Source of the DNA: Allgaiera indica
Lineage (GTDB): Bacteria; Pseudomonadota; Alphaproteobacteria; Rhodobacterales; Rhodobacteraceae
Length of the DNA stretch: 64,000 nt
Direction of reading: 5' to 3'
NCBI RefSeq assembly: GCF_900106675.1
Contig: NZ_FNOB01000010.1
Location: 1 to 64,000 of the forward strand
The notes beneath the pieces are model-generated. The model did not search any database. It was not told where the DNA came from and saw nothing but the letters and a program-made list of their open reading frames with translations. The position numbers and the translations under genes were made by a program. Below, one piece after another: positions 28,534 through 37,801 of the stretch (within the stretch, counting starts at the first letter, position 1; the number at the start of each line of letters is the position of its first letter).

Positions 28534-28603
28534 GGGGGGCTGTCTGCCCCCCTCGGCCTGCGGCCTCACCCCCCGAGAGTATTTGCACCAAGATGAAAGG
28601 GCT
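28534..28603 (-). repeat. Dispersed intergenic repeat, copy 5
   Basis: Minus strand: CTTTCATCTTGGTGCAAATA then CTCTCGGGGGG, followed by a 7-base hairpin GGGGGGC-TGTCT-GCCCCCC (28534-28552). It fills the gap between glyS and the PPDK-like gene, in the direction of transcription. Confidence 0.62.
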
Positions 28604-30924
28604 TAGCCCTCGATCCGGCCAAGGTCCGCGACCTGAAGGCAGGTACTGCGGATGCGGCTGAGCAGGTTCAGGCGATTGCGGCGCAGGATCTGGTTGTCGC
28701 TGTTGATCTGCACCGCCTCGAAGAATGCATCGATCGGGGCCCGCAGCGCGGCCATCGCGGCCATGGCGGCGGGGAAATCCTCGGCCTGCATCGCCGGGGC
28801 GATGGCGGCCTCGGCCTGGTCCAGCGCGGTGAAAAGCGCGGTTTCCTCGGGACCTTCGGCAAATTTCGGGTCTGCGCCGAAGCTGTATTCGACGCCGTCC
28901 TTTTCCTCGGCCTGAGTGAGGATGTTGTTGGCGCGCTTGAAGCCCTGGATCAGGTTGGCGCCGTCCTCAGTCGCCAGCGTCGCGGACAGGGCTTCGGCGC
29001 GTTTGACCAGCAAGGTGAGGTCGTCGGAGCCTTGCATGGCAAGACAGGCATCGATCACGTCGTGGCGGATGCCCGCGTCGCGCAGGTGGACCTTGAGGCG
29101 CTCGTGGAAGAAGGAGAGGAGGTTTGGAAGCACTTCCTGCCAACTTCTCAACTCGGCTGCTTTGCGATGGTTAGCCATAGAGACAACGGCGCGCTCAATC
29201 ATCTCAGGTGTCGGAAAGATTGACTCGGCTGTGCTCGCCGCGAACTCCCTAATTACCTTGGACCACTTCCTCACAATGCCATCTTCGTTTTCTTCCAGAA
29301 CTTCGAGCAGCCTCATGAGATTCATCGAATCCTCTCGCCGCGAGAGCAATCTGGCTTTGAGAAACTCTCCTTCCGCTCTGATAGCTTGATCGATTGCTAC
29401 CGTCCGTGATGCGAAAGCAACCTCGCTAAGACCAAGGCTTAGTCCATTTACCAAAATTGTCCGAATAATCCCCAGCGCGGCGCGGCGCAGGGCGAAGGGA
29501 TCCTTCGATCCGGTGGGCTTCTCGTCGATCGACCAGAAACCGGTGAGCGTATCCAGCTTGTCGGCCAGCGCGACGGCGACCGAGACCGGATCCCCCGGCA
29601 CGTCGTCCGAGGGCCCCAGCGGCTGGTAATGCGCCTTGCAGGCGTTCGCCACCGCGTCGGGCAGACCCTGAGCGCGGGCGTAATAGCCGCCCATCGTGCC
29701 CTGAAGCTCGGGGAATTCGCCGACCATTTCAGAGCGCAGGTCGGCCTTGGCCACCCTCGCCGCCTGCGCCGCCAGATCGGGATCGGCGCCAACCAGCGGG
29801 GCGATCTCGCGCGCAAGCGCCTCGATCCGGGCGATGCGGTCGGCCTGCGAGCCGAGCTTGTTGTGGAAGGTCACATTGGACAGGCCCGCGGCCATGCCCT
29901 CCAGCCCTTCGGCCTTCACCGCGCGCAGGTCGTTATCCCAAAAGAAGCGCGCATCCGACAGCCGCGCCGACAGCACCTTGAGGTTGCCCGCCAGGATCGT
30001 CGCGCCCTCGTCCGCCGTCTCGCGGTTGGCGACGGTGACGAATTTCTCGATCCGTCCGGTTTTGGGGTTCTTCACCGAGAAGAACTTCTGATGCTCCTTC
30101 ATCGAGGTTTGCAGCACCTCGGGCGGCAGCGTCAGGAAATCGGCGCCGATCGCGCCCATCAGCACCACCGGCCATTCGACAAGGCCCGCGATCTCTTCCA
30201 GCAGGCCGCGGTCCTCGACCAGTTCCAACCCCTGGGCGAAGGCGCGGTTGGTGGCGTCGTTCCAGATGTGGTCGGCCCGCTCGGCCGGATCGAGCATGAC
30301 CTTGGCGGCGCGCAGCTTGGCGGCGTAATCGTCAAAGCCCGTCACGGTGATCTCGTCCGGGGCCATGAAGCGGTGGCCGCGGGTGGTGGCGCCGGCCCTG
30401 ATGCCGTCGATCTCCAGCGGCACGACTTCGGCGCCGGCCTCGGTGGTCAGCAGGCACAGGATCGAATGCAGCGGACGCACCCAGCGCAGGCTGCCCGCGC
30501 CCCAGCGCATCGACTTGGGCCAGGGGAAATTGCGGATCACCGCTTCCAGCACCTCGGCCACGATCTCGGGCGCGGGGCGGCCGGGGCGGGTGATGGTGGC
30601 GAAAAGCACGGCGCCCTTCTTGTCCTCGCGCACCTCCAGCTGGTCGCGGCTCAGGCCGGTCGCGCGCAAAAAGCCCTCGATCGCCTTTTCGGGCGCGTCG
30701 GCCTTCGGGCCCTTGCGTTCCTCGCGGATGGTGGGGCTTTCGGCCGACAGCCCCTCGACCGCCAGCACCAGGCGGCGCGGGGTGGAAAAGGCCCCGGCCG
30801 AGGCATAGGTCAGGCCCGCCTCGACCAGCCCATCGGTGACCAGGCGCTGCAGGTCGGCGCGCGCGCGGGGCTGCATCCGCGCGGGGATTTCCTCGGAGAA
30901 GAGTTCGATCAGCAGGTCGGGCAT
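28603..30924 (-). CDS. glyS: Glycyl-tRNA synthetase beta subunit
   Basis: 773 residues. GlyS pairs with GlyQ in an alpha2beta2 enzyme that charges tRNA-Gly; the beta subunit holds tRNA-recognition and HD-type parts. Start [17 protein letters not shown]; typical blocks follow (KGPKADAPEKAIEGFLRATG, PLHSILCLL, GSQADRIARIEALA, FALRRAALGIIR, RHDVIDACLA, RANNILTQAE). The ATG shares one base with the stop of the upstream small gene. Residues about 487-609 (29098-29470) are encoded by AT-richer sequence with AGA, AGG, CTA and GTA codons that the rest of the gene avoids, although the reading frame and family features continue across it. Confidence 0.95.
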   Translation of the reverse strand: MPDLLIELFSEEIPARMQPRARADLQRLVTDGLVEAGLTYASAGAFSTPRRLVLAVEGLSAESPTIREERKGPKADAPEKAIEGFLRATGLSRDQLEVREDKKGAVLFATITRPGRPAPEIVAEVLEAVIRNFPWPKSMRWGAGSLRWVRPLHSILCLLTTEAGAEVVPLEIDGIRAGATTRGHRFMAPDEITVTGFDDYAAKLRAAKVMLDPAERADHIWNDATNRAFAQGLELVEDRGLLEEIAGLVEWPVVLMGAIGADFLTLPPEVLQTSMKEHQKFFSVKNPKTGRIEKFVTVANRETADEGATILAGNLKVLSARLSDARFFWDNDLRAVKAEGLEGMAAGLSNVTFHNKLGSQADRIARIEALAREIAPLVGADPDLAAQAARVAKADLRSEMVGEFPELQGTMGGYYARAQGLPDAVANACKAHYQPLGPSDDVPGDPVSVAVALADKLDTLTGFWSIDEKPTGSKDPFALRRAALGIIRTILVNGLSLGLSEVAFASRTVAIDQAIRAEGEFLKARLLSRREDSMNLMRLLEVLEENEDGIVRKWSKVIREFAASTAESIFPTPEMIERAVVSMANHRKAAELRSWQEVLPNLLSFFHERLKVHLRDAGIRHDVIDACLAMQGSDDLTLLVKRAEALSATLATEDGANLIQGFKRANNILTQAEEKDGVEYSFGADPKFAEGPEETALFTALDQAEAAIAPAMQAEDFPAAMAAMAALRAPIDAFFEAVQINSDNQILRRNRLNLLSRIRSTCLQVADLGRIEG
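29098..29470 (-). other. Compositionally foreign patch inside glyS
   Basis: About 370 bp covering residues 487-609. On the coding strand, codons such as AGA (three), AGG (three), CTA, GTA and many third-position A/T appear, while both flanks use CGC/CTG/GCC almost exclusively. The frame is intact and the protein still looks like GlyS. Edges are sharp to within a few codons on both sides. Confidence 0.75.
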
Positions 30925-31454
30925 CACTTTTCCTCCGGCGGCGTGGGGCAGCCCTGGGGCACGGGCTGGCCGTCGAACACGGCCCTTCCGCAGCGGTTCA
31001 ACTGGTTCCACGCGTAGCCGTTGCCATCCTGACTGACGGCCACGACACGATCGACGCCGTAGTGGATATTGGCGCGGCCCAGGAAGGCCACGGCCTTGTG
31101 CTGCTTCAGCATCTGGTCGACCTTCTTGGCATCGAAACAGGCGAAATGCCTGGGCGCGGTCAGCGGCGTCGGATCGGGGTATGTCTGGAACGCTTTCACC
31201 AGCGTGTCCAACGGGCTTTCCATCTTGAAACAGGCGCGGTAGCGCAGCGGCGAGGAATTGGCGTCGATGCCGGTGAAATCCTTGATCGGCACCTCGGTCA
31301 CCGCCCCGCCCTGGGCCTGGGTCAGCACCACATCGGCCGCCGGCGTATTGCGCGCGACCGTGGTGTAATAGGCATATTGCAGGCTGTAGTAGAGCCCGCC
31401 CCCGGCAATCACGCAGATCGCAAGGATGATCAGGACGACGGCCTTTCCGCTCAT
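30924..31454 (-). CDS. DUF6446-like membrane-anchored protein between glyQ and glyS
   Basis: 176 residues. An N-terminal membrane anchor (about 5-27, [19 protein letters not shown]) is followed by a probable periplasmic domain with four Cys (CFKMES, HFACFDA, NRCGRAV, QGCPTPP). No enzyme motif is visible. It is embedded in the glyQ-glyS operon: ATG overlaps the glyQ stop by four bases and the stop overlaps the glyS ATG by one. I recall the same insertion between glyQ and glyS in other Rhodobacterales, usually annotated as hypothetical or DUF6446. A link to translation is unproven. Confidence 0.8.
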   Translation of the reverse strand: MSGKAVVLIILAICVIAGGGLYYSLQYAYYTTVARNTPAADVVLTQAQGGAVTEVPIKDFTGIDANSSPLRYRACFKMESPLDTLVKAFQTYPDPTPLTAPRHFACFDAKKVDQMLKQHKAVAFLGRANIHYGVDRVVAVSQDGNGYAWNQLNRCGRAVFDGQPVPQGCPTPPEEK

Positions 31455-32383
31455 GCCGCCACCTCGGCGCCACCGGCTTCGGTGGTGACGAAGGCATCGG
31501 CGCATTTCTTGGCCAGCGCCCGGACCCGGCCGATATAGGCCTGACGTTCGGTGACCGAGATCACCCCGCGCGCATCGAGCAGGTTGAACAGGTGGCTGGC
31601 CTTGATGCACTGGTCATAGGCAGGATGCGCCATCACGATCCGACGCCCCGCGGCATCCGTTTCGGGGGCGGCCAGGATGCGTTCGCATTCGGCCTCGGCA
31701 TCCTCGAAATGCTTCAGCAGCATCGCGGTGTCGGCCTGGTCGAAATTCCAGCGGCTATATTCCTGTTCGGTCTGGCGGAAGATGTCACCATAGCTCAGCG
31801 GGATCGGGCTGTCGGGGTCGTTGAAGGGCATCTCCATCACATGATCGATGCCCAGCACATACATCGCCAGCCGCTCCAGCCCGTAGGTCAGCTCTCCCGA
31901 GACCGGGCGACAATCATGGCCGCCGACCTGCTGGAAATAGGTGAACTGGCTGACCTCCATGCCGTCGCACCAGACCTCCCAGCCCAGGCCCCAGGCGCCC
32001 AGCGTCGGGCTTTCCCAATCATCCTCGACAAAGCGGATGTCGTGCAGATCCATGTCGATCCCGATGGCGCGCAGCGATCCGAGGTACAGCGCCTGAAGGT
32101 CGGGCGGCGAGGGTTTGATCAACACCTGATACTGATAGTAATGCTGCATCCGGTTGGGATTCTCGCCATAGCGCCCGTCGGTCGGGCGGCGCGAGGGCTG
32201 GATATAGGCCGCCGCCCAGGGCCGGGGGCCCAGCGCACGCAACGTGGTGGCGGGGTGGAAGGTGCCCGCCCCCACTTCCATGTCATAGGGTTGCAGCACG
32301 GCGCAGCCCTGCGCGCCCCAATAGGACTGAAGCCGCATCAGGATTTCCTGAAAGCTGCGCGGTGGGATGGTTGTCTCTGCCAT
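31451..32383 (-). CDS. glyQ: Glycyl-tRNA synthetase alpha subunit
   Basis: 310 residues. The catalytic class II aminoacyl-tRNA synthetase subunit: [21 protein letters not shown] (about 18-38), the motif 2 region [39 protein letters not shown] (about 118-138), and the glycine-site FTYFQQVGG. The ATG at 32383 ([14 protein letters not shown]) matches the family start. First gene of the glyQ-DUF6446-glyS operon, with four-base coupling to the next gene. Confidence 0.97.
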   Translation of the reverse strand: MAETTIPPRSFQEILMRLQSYWGAQGCAVLQPYDMEVGAGTFHPATTLRALGPRPWAAAYIQPSRRPTDGRYGENPNRMQHYYQYQVLIKPSPPDLQALYLGSLRAIGIDMDLHDIRFVEDDWESPTLGAWGLGWEVWCDGMEVSQFTYFQQVGGHDCRPVSGELTYGLERLAMYVLGIDHVMEMPFNDPDSPIPLSYGDIFRQTEQEYSRWNFDQADTAMLLKHFEDAEAECERILAAPETDAAGRRIVMAHPAYDQCIKASHLFNLLDARGVISVTERQAYIGRVRALAKKCADAFVTTEAGGAEVAA

Positions 32384-32490
32384 GGATCGCCCGCCCTGGA
32401 TAAAGCGTGCCCTCAATAGGCAGAAGCGACGGAAGGGTCAATCGGCCTGGTCTCGCCCCCTTTCGACAAAGTCTCGGTCCAGATCCCCGG

Positions 32491-32575
32491 CTCTTCATCT
32501 TGGCGGAAATACTCCGGGGGGTCGCCATTCGAGCGCCATTGGTCCGAGCGACAATGGCGACGGGGCAGCGCCCCC
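32491..32575 (+). repeat. Dispersed intergenic repeat, copy 6, with two hairpins
   Basis: Core CTCTTCATCTTGGCGGAAAT then ACTCCGGGGGG, then GTCGCCATT (32521-32529) paired with AATGGCGAC (32553-32561), then GGGGC-AGC-GCCCC (about 32562-32574). It sits between the glyQ promoter region and the end of the DsbD-like gene. Confidence 0.65.
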
Positions 32576-32587
32576 GCCGCCGCGCCC

Positions 32588-33436
32588 TCAGCCCGCGCCG
32601 CAGCCGTGCAACTCGACCGCGCGGCCCCGGCCCAGCACGGTGATCGTCAGCGTCTTGCGGTCCAGCGTGAAGGGCGCCCTGACGGGGACCACCTCGGCCA
32701 CCGCGGTCAGCATGTTGCCTCGCCGCGTTGTCTTCGCGCCGGAAACCCAGGTCGTGGGATCGGGCAGTTCCATCACCGTCACCTCGCGCCCCGGCAGCGG
32801 CGGCAGCATCAGCCGCGCTGTCACCCGAAGACCGTCCGCGATCGGCTCGACGCTGCAGGTAGCCCGGGTCAGGCCCGCCTCGGCCGCGGTTTCGGGCCGC
32901 CGCGCCAGCGCCTGAGCGATCGCGGCATCCTTGCCACCCGGACCGCCTAGATCGGCCGAGACGGACAGGGCGACGGGCAGGCAGATCTCGTCGCAGACGC
33001 CCAGATCGACCCCGGCGCGCAGCGCGATCGGCGCGCCTGCCGTCTTCGGCGTCAACTCCAGCGGCAGCACGACGCGGCCGACATAGCCGATCGAACGCAC
33101 CCCCCCGATGTCGAACACCTGCGGCACCGGCCAGTGGATCGTCACCGCCTTGAGGTTGGTGCTGGCGCTCCAGTCAAGAGAGGGCGGGATCCCCGCCTCG
33201 CCCGGCGCGCGCCAATAGGTGTGCCAGCCGGGCGCCAGGCTTAGTTCCAGCGCGGCCATGCGGTGGCCATCGGCCATGCGCCAGCCCGGCAATACCCGCG
33301 CGCTCACTGCCTGGGCCGGATCGACGATGCCCGAGGCCCGCGCCGCAAGCGCAAGGCCTGGCCCGCACAGCCATGCCGCGGCGACAACCGCCGCGGCGAC
33401 AGGGCTCAGGATGGATCGGGCGGCAAAACGAGTCAC
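32588..33436 (-). CDS. DsbD N-terminal-domain-like exported protein
   Basis: 282 residues starting at a GTG (33436), giving TRFAARSILSPVAAAVVAAA, a clear Sec signal (cleavage near ALA, about 33). The mature part matches the thiol:disulfide interchange DsbD alpha-domain family (PF11412-like): WHTYWRAPGEAGIPPSLDW, VGRVVLPLELTP and the Cys pair GVDLGVCDEICLPV (about 160-165). DsbD passes electrons to periplasmic proteins, but this protein lacks the membrane and thioredoxin domains, so it may be a stand-alone partner or a binding module. Not co-directional with yqgE. Confidence 0.78.
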   Translation of the reverse strand: MTRFAARSILSPVAAAVVAAAWLCGPGLALAARASGIVDPAQAVSARVLPGWRMADGHRMAALELSLAPGWHTYWRAPGEAGIPPSLDWSASTNLKAVTIHWPVPQVFDIGGVRSIGYVGRVVLPLELTPKTAGAPIALRAGVDLGVCDEICLPVALSVSADLGGPGGKDAAIAQALARRPETAAEAGLTRATCSVEPIADGLRVTARLMLPPLPGREVTVMELPDPTTWVSGAKTTRRGNMLTAVAEVVPVRAPFTLDRKTLTITVLGRGRAVELHGCGAG

Positions 33437-33571
33437 TGCTTCAGGATAGGGCAGCGGCGACCGCGGGGGAATCACTTTTCGGCGAAACGCCGCCCCTGAG
33501 GGTTCCTTGCGCCGCGCCATCTTGCACTGACACGCGGCGCACCCCATCCTTAAGCAATGACGGAGAGCCAG

Positions 33572-34126
33572 ATGAACCTGACCGGAAAGCTTCTGATCGC
33601 CATGCCCGGCATGGGCGATCCGCGTTTCGACCATAGCGTCATCTATATCTGCGAACATTCCGATCGCGGCGCGATGGGGCTGATCTGCAACAAGCCGGTC
33701 CCCGACCTGCCCTTCGCGCGGCTTCTCGAACAGCTTGATATCGCGGCCGGCCCCGGCGCGCGGGGCGCCAGGGTGCATTTCGGCGGCCCGGTCGAGGCCG
33801 GGCGCGGTTTCGTGTTGCATTCGGCCGAATACGGCAGCGCCGAAGGCACCCAGCAGGTCGACAACGGCATCGCCATGACCGCCACGCTGGACGTGCTGGA
33901 AGACATCTCGGCCGGGCGCGGGCCGGCGCGGGCGCTCCTGGCGCTGGGCTATGCCGGCTGGGGTCCCGGCCAGCTGGAGGACGAGATCGGCCAGAATGGC
34001 TGGCTGACGGCAGAGCCCAGCGACGAGATCATCTTTGCCGCCGACAATGCGACCAAATGGGAACGCGCCCTGAAATCCATGGGGATCGACGCGATCACCC
34101 TGTCGGCCACGGCGGGGCGGGCCTGA
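33572..34126 (+). CDS. yqgE: YqgE/AlgH family protein
   Basis: 184 residues of the DUF179 family. Typical blocks: LTGKLLIAMPGMGDPRFDHS at the start, SVIYICEHSDRGAMGLICNK (about 23-42), VHFGGPVEAGRGFVLHS, and LALGYAGWGPGQLEDEI (about 125-141). The function is not established; AlgH is linked to alginate regulation in Pseudomonas. The start at 33572 has GGAGA five bases upstream, so it is preferred to the in-frame ATG at 33557. Confidence 0.92.
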   Translation: MNLTGKLLIAMPGMGDPRFDHSVIYICEHSDRGAMGLICNKPVPDLPFARLLEQLDIAAGPGARGARVHFGGPVEAGRGFVLHSAEYGSAEGTQQVDNGIAMTATLDVLEDISAGRGPARALLALGYAGWGPGQLEDEIGQNGWLTAEPSDEIIFAADNATKWERALKSMGIDAITLSATAGRA

Positions 34127-34148
34127 AGCGGCGGGCCGGGCGGCGGCG

Positions 34149-35924
34149 TCAGAACGGCCAGATCAGCGGCACCGCCAGGCTGACGACCACCGCCATCACC
34201 AGGCTCAGCGGCAGGCCGAAGCGCAGATAATCGGTGAAACGATAGCCGCCGGGGCCATAGACCAGGGTGTTGGTCTGATAGCCGATCGGCGTGGCAAAGC
34301 TGGCCGAGGCGGCGAAGATCACCGTCACCACCAGGGGCCGCGGATCGATACCCAGCGACTGCCCCAGCCCGATCGCGATCGGCGTCACCACCAGCGCCAC
34401 GGCATTGTTGGTCACCAGTTCGGTCAGCACCCAGGTCAGCAGGAACAGCGCGAGCACCAGCCCCTGCGGCGGCAGCGAGGCCAGCGCTGGTGTCAGCGTC
34501 TCGACGATCAGCTTCGCCGCGCCGGATCGTTCCAGCCCCGCCCCGACCACCAGCATCGCGAAGATCATCGCCAGAAGCCGCCCCTCGATGAAACCGAAGG
34601 CCTCCTCCGCGTCGATGCAGCGGGTCAGCAGCACCAGCGCCACCCCCAGCAACGCCAGCGTCACGATCGGCGCCACCCCCAGCGCCGACAGCCCCACGAT
34701 GCCCACCAGCGCCGCGATCGCGATCGGCGCATGGCCGCGCCGATAGGCCCGCGCCGAAGGCGTCGCGATATCTACCATGTGCATATCGTTCGCTAGGCGG
34801 CGGATGTCGTTCGCCTCGCCCTCCAGCAGCAGCGTGTCGCCCACCCGCACCACCAGATCGTCCAGTTGGCGGCCGGTGTTCTGGTTGCGCCGGTGCACCG
34901 CCAACACATAAACGCCATACCGCCGGCGAAGCCGCAATTCCCCCAGCGAGCGCCCGACCATCCGGCAGCCCGGCGCGATCAGCACCTCGACGGTCGAGGT
35001 CTGGACCGAACTCAGCTTGTCGACCAGGCGCAGTTCCTTGTTCTGCTGCAGACCCAGCAACTCGGCCATCGGGGTGCGCAGCACCACGCGGTCGCCCGCC
35101 GCCAGCACCACGGAAGCCAGATCGCGGCGCAACGAGGCGTCGCCGCGCAGCACGTCGATCACCCGCAGACCTTCGCGGCGGAAGATCTCGGCCTGATCCA
35201 ACGTCTGACCGATCAGGGCGGAATCCTCTGGCAAGGCGACCTCGGTGAAGAATTTCATCCGCCCGCGATCAGCGATCATCCCGGCCAGCGATTCGCGGCT
35301 GGGCAGCAGCCGCGCGAAAAGTGCCAGATAGGCCATGCCCACCACGGCGACGATCAGACCCAGGCCGGAGATCTCGAAAATGCCGAAGGGCCGCATTCCC
35401 GCGGCGCGTGCGACGCCGTCGACCAGAAGGTTCGTCGAGGTCCCCAGAAGCGTGAGCGTGCCGCCGAAGATCGTCAGATAGGACAGCGGGATCATCAACT
35501 TCGATGGCGCCACCCCCAGTTTGCGGGCAAGCTGCATGAAGACCGGGATCATCACCACCACGACCGGGGTGTTGTTCACCACCGCCGACAGCAGCACCAC
35601 CACCAGCGCCAGCAGCGCCAGCGTCACCCTCGGCCGGGTCTCGACATGCTGGGCCGCGCGCTGGCTGATCCAGTGAAGCGCCCCGGTACGCACCAGCGCG
35701 CCCACGATGATGAACAGCGCGGCGATCGTCCAGGGCGCGGGGTTCGACAGCATCGCCAGCGCCTGCGCCTGCGGCAGCACGCCAAGTACGACCATCAGCA
35801 CTGCGCCCGAAACCGCGACCACCTCGACCGGGTAGGTTTCGCGCACGAACAGCACGAACATCGTCAGGATGATCGCCAGCGCAGCCAGCGCCTGGGCATT
35901 TGGGGGCAGCTCCAGCCCGAACAT
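34149..35924 (-). CDS. SLC13/ArsB-type permease with two TrkA-C domains
   Basis: 591 residues. The N-terminal permease half has many helices and the signature VNNTPVVVVMIPVF and YLTIFGGTLTLLGTSTNLLV. Two RCK_C/TrkA-C-like domains lie in the middle (about 215-300 with LPEDSALIGQTL, and about 305-385 with PGCRMVGRSLGEL). The C-terminal half repeats the motif as LTELVTNNAVALVVTPIAI. Such proteins carry dicarboxylates, sulfate or related anions, with cytosolic domains sensing ligands. Substrate not predictable. A GTG at 35927 precedes the ATG; GAGGA supports this region as the start. Confidence 0.85.
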   Translation of the reverse strand: MFGLELPPNAQALAALAIILTMFVLFVRETYPVEVVAVSGAVLMVVLGVLPQAQALAMLSNPAPWTIAALFIIVGALVRTGALHWISQRAAQHVETRPRVTLALLALVVVLLSAVVNNTPVVVVMIPVFMQLARKLGVAPSKLMIPLSYLTIFGGTLTLLGTSTNLLVDGVARAAGMRPFGIFEISGLGLIVAVVGMAYLALFARLLPSRESLAGMIADRGRMKFFTEVALPEDSALIGQTLDQAEIFRREGLRVIDVLRGDASLRRDLASVVLAAGDRVVLRTPMAELLGLQQNKELRLVDKLSSVQTSTVEVLIAPGCRMVGRSLGELRLRRRYGVYVLAVHRRNQNTGRQLDDLVVRVGDTLLLEGEANDIRRLANDMHMVDIATPSARAYRRGHAPIAIAALVGIVGLSALGVAPIVTLALLGVALVLLTRCIDAEEAFGFIEGRLLAMIFAMLVVGAGLERSGAAKLIVETLTPALASLPPQGLVLALFLLTWVLTELVTNNAVALVVTPIAIGLGQSLGIDPRPLVVTVIFAASASFATPIGYQTNTLVYGPGGYRFTDYLRFGLPLSLVMAVVVSLAVPLIWPF

Positions 35925-35933
35925 CACCGTTCC

Positions 35934-36923
35934 TCAAGTGGCCTCGGGCCGAGTGTCCCCGATTTCATCGGTTTCGCAAAGCGCGCCGGTGTCCCGGGCA
36001 CCTGCGGCATCGACGACCGGGTCGGGTGCGACGCGGCCTGGCAAGGCCTCTTGCGCGCGCGGCCTGACCAGCGCCAGCCCCAGCAGCATCACCGCAAAGG
36101 CCGACCAGACCCAGGCCGAATAGCGCTCATTCAAGATCAGCATGGCCCAGAGCACGCCAAACCCCGTCACCAGATAGGACACCTGCGCCGCGAAAACCGG
36201 CCCCGCCCGGCCGATCAGCCAGACATAGCCGGCATAGACCAGCGACGACAGCACCGACAGCGCGACCAGCGCCGCTTCGGGCCCGGCCGGGCGCGGCGCG
36301 ATGAACTGGCCCGACGCCACCGCGGCGGGCAATGCGAAGGCCAGCCCCACCAGCGACGCACCGAACAGAAGCTGGATCGGATCAAGCCCGGCGGTGCCCC
36401 ATTTCGCGACGATGTTGCCCTCGAGCGCATAGAAGACCGGCGCGATCAGGGCGACGGGCAGCCAAAGAACGGCGGCACGGTCGGGCAGGCTGCCATGCGG
36501 CAGCGCGATCAGGGCGACGCCGGCAAGCCCCAGCCCCAGCCCCGTCAGGCGGAGCGGGCTGAAGCGGTCGATGCCCATGCCCAGCGCGATGGGAAAGGCG
36601 AACATCGGCACGATCGACAGCACGATCGAGGTCACCCCCGAAGGCAGGTGGCTGATCGAGAGATAGGAGAAGCTGTTGGGAATGAGCGTGCCCACCAGCG
36701 CGATGATCGCGCACATCCGCCAGGCCGCGCGCCCCCGCGGCAGGCCCTTTCCAAGGGCCGCGACCAGCGCGCCCAGCACCAGCGCCGACACCACCAGTTG
36801 CCAGAACAAAAGCCCCAGCGGCTGATATCCGGTCGAGACCGCGATCTTCGACAGCGGCTGCGTCAATCCCCAGCCCGCCCCCAGAAGCATCAGCAATGCA
36901 TAGGGCGCGAAGCGGCGTGTCAC
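35934..36923 (-). CDS. EamA-family (DMT) transporter
   Basis: 329 residues from a GTG whose GTGA overlaps the stop of the upstream phosphoesterase gene by four bases. Ten helices in two EamA repeats: LLMLLGAGWGLTQPLSKIAV, PNSFSYLSISHLPSGVTSIV, VFYALEGNIVAKWGTAGLDP and VSYLVTGFGVLWAMLILNERYS. A 45-residue polar tail (PRAQEALPGRVAPDP and on) is unusually long for the family. Export of a small metabolite is likely, with unknown substrate. Shares little sequence with the DMT gene at 19085. Confidence 0.86.
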   Translation of the reverse strand: MTRRFAPYALLMLLGAGWGLTQPLSKIAVSTGYQPLGLLFWQLVVSALVLGALVAALGKGLPRGRAAWRMCAIIALVGTLIPNSFSYLSISHLPSGVTSIVLSIVPMFAFPIALGMGIDRFSPLRLTGLGLGLAGVALIALPHGSLPDRAAVLWLPVALIAPVFYALEGNIVAKWGTAGLDPIQLLFGASLVGLAFALPAAVASGQFIAPRPAGPEAALVALSVLSSLVYAGYVWLIGRAGPVFAAQVSYLVTGFGVLWAMLILNERYSAWVWSAFAVMLLGLALVRPRAQEALPGRVAPDPVVDAAGARDTGALCETDEIGDTRPEAT

Positions 36924-37732
36924 GGCAGCGCCGGTTGCAACCGCCCGCCCACGCGGATCATGCTGATCTTGGTCGCCAGACCGGTGCGGTCGTCGGTCTC
37001 GACGCAGACGCCCGACAGCGTGGCCTCGCCCGCCGCCGGCTCGAACCTGGCCTTCGGCATGCCGGTGACGAAACGGCGCATCGGTTCGGTCTTTTCCATC
37101 CCGATGACCGAATTGTAATCGCCGCACATGCCCGCGTCCGTAAGGTACGCGGTGCCCCCGTTCAGGATCTGCGCGTCACCCGTCGGCACATGGGTATGGG
37201 TGCCCACGACCAGGCTCGCGCGGCCGTCGCACCAATGGCCGATCGCCATCTTCTCACTCGTGGCCTCGCAATGGATATCGACGATCGCGGCCTGCACCAG
37301 CCCGCCCAGCGGATGCGCCCGCAGCACGCCGTCAAGGGCCGAGAACGGATCGTCGAAGGGCCGCTTCATGAACACCTGACCCAGCGCCTGCGCCACCAGC
37401 ACCTTGCGCCCGCCCTGCGCGGTGAAGACCCGCGCGCCCTTGCCCGGGGCGCCCTTGGCGAAGTTCAGCGGCCGGATGATGCGCGGCTCCTGCTCGATGA
37501 AGGCCAGCATGTCCTTCTGGTCGAAGGCATGATCGCCCAGCGTCAGACAATCCGCCCCGGCGTCGAGCAACGCCTTGGCATGCGCCCCCGAAAGCCCCGC
37601 GCCCGAGGTCGCGTTCTCGCCGTTGACGACGACGAAATCCAGGCCCCATTCGGCGCGCAGCCCGGGCAGCCGCTCGGCCACCGCGGCGCGCCCGGCGCGG
37701 CCCATCACATCCCCAAGGTACAACAGTTTCAT
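36920..37732 (-). CDS. ymdB: TIGR00282/YmdB-family metallophosphoesterase
   Basis: 270 residues. Metal-binding motifs: LYLGDVMGRAGRAAV (about 4-18), VVNGENATSGAG (about 35-46), LTLGDHAFDQKD (about 62-73), IVDIHCEATSEK (about 145-156) and VVGTHTHVPTGDAQI (about 172-186). The family member YmdB of Bacillus hydrolyses 2',3'-cyclic nucleotides and affects RNA turnover and biofilm; the role in alphaproteobacteria is not known. ATG at 37732 preferred over the adjacent GTG at 37735. Upstream gene of a coupled pair with the DMT transporter. Confidence 0.9.
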   Translation of the reverse strand: MKLLYLGDVMGRAGRAAVAERLPGLRAEWGLDFVVVNGENATSGAGLSGAHAKALLDAGADCLTLGDHAFDQKDMLAFIEQEPRIIRPLNFAKGAPGKGARVFTAQGGRKVLVAQALGQVFMKRPFDDPFSALDGVLRAHPLGGLVQAAIVDIHCEATSEKMAIGHWCDGRASLVVGTHTHVPTGDAQILNGGTAYLTDAGMCGDYNSVIGMEKTEPMRRFVTGMPKARFEPAAGEATLSGVCVETDDRTGLATKISMIRVGGRLQPALP

Positions 37733-37801
37733 CACTTCGGATTAGGGGCTTGGGCGCAGAAGGGCAAGGGTGCAGACGAAGGTTCCTGCGCCGCCCGGGG
37801 T

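Noticed and set aside
29629-31017. 462-codon plus-strand frame opposite glyS
   Set aside because: Shadow of glyS; no ribosome site or family resemblance.
34866-37118. 750-codon plus-strand frame opposite the SLC13, DMT and phosphoesterase genes
   Set aside because: His/Gln/Arg-rich shadow translation; all three opposite genes have clear motifs.
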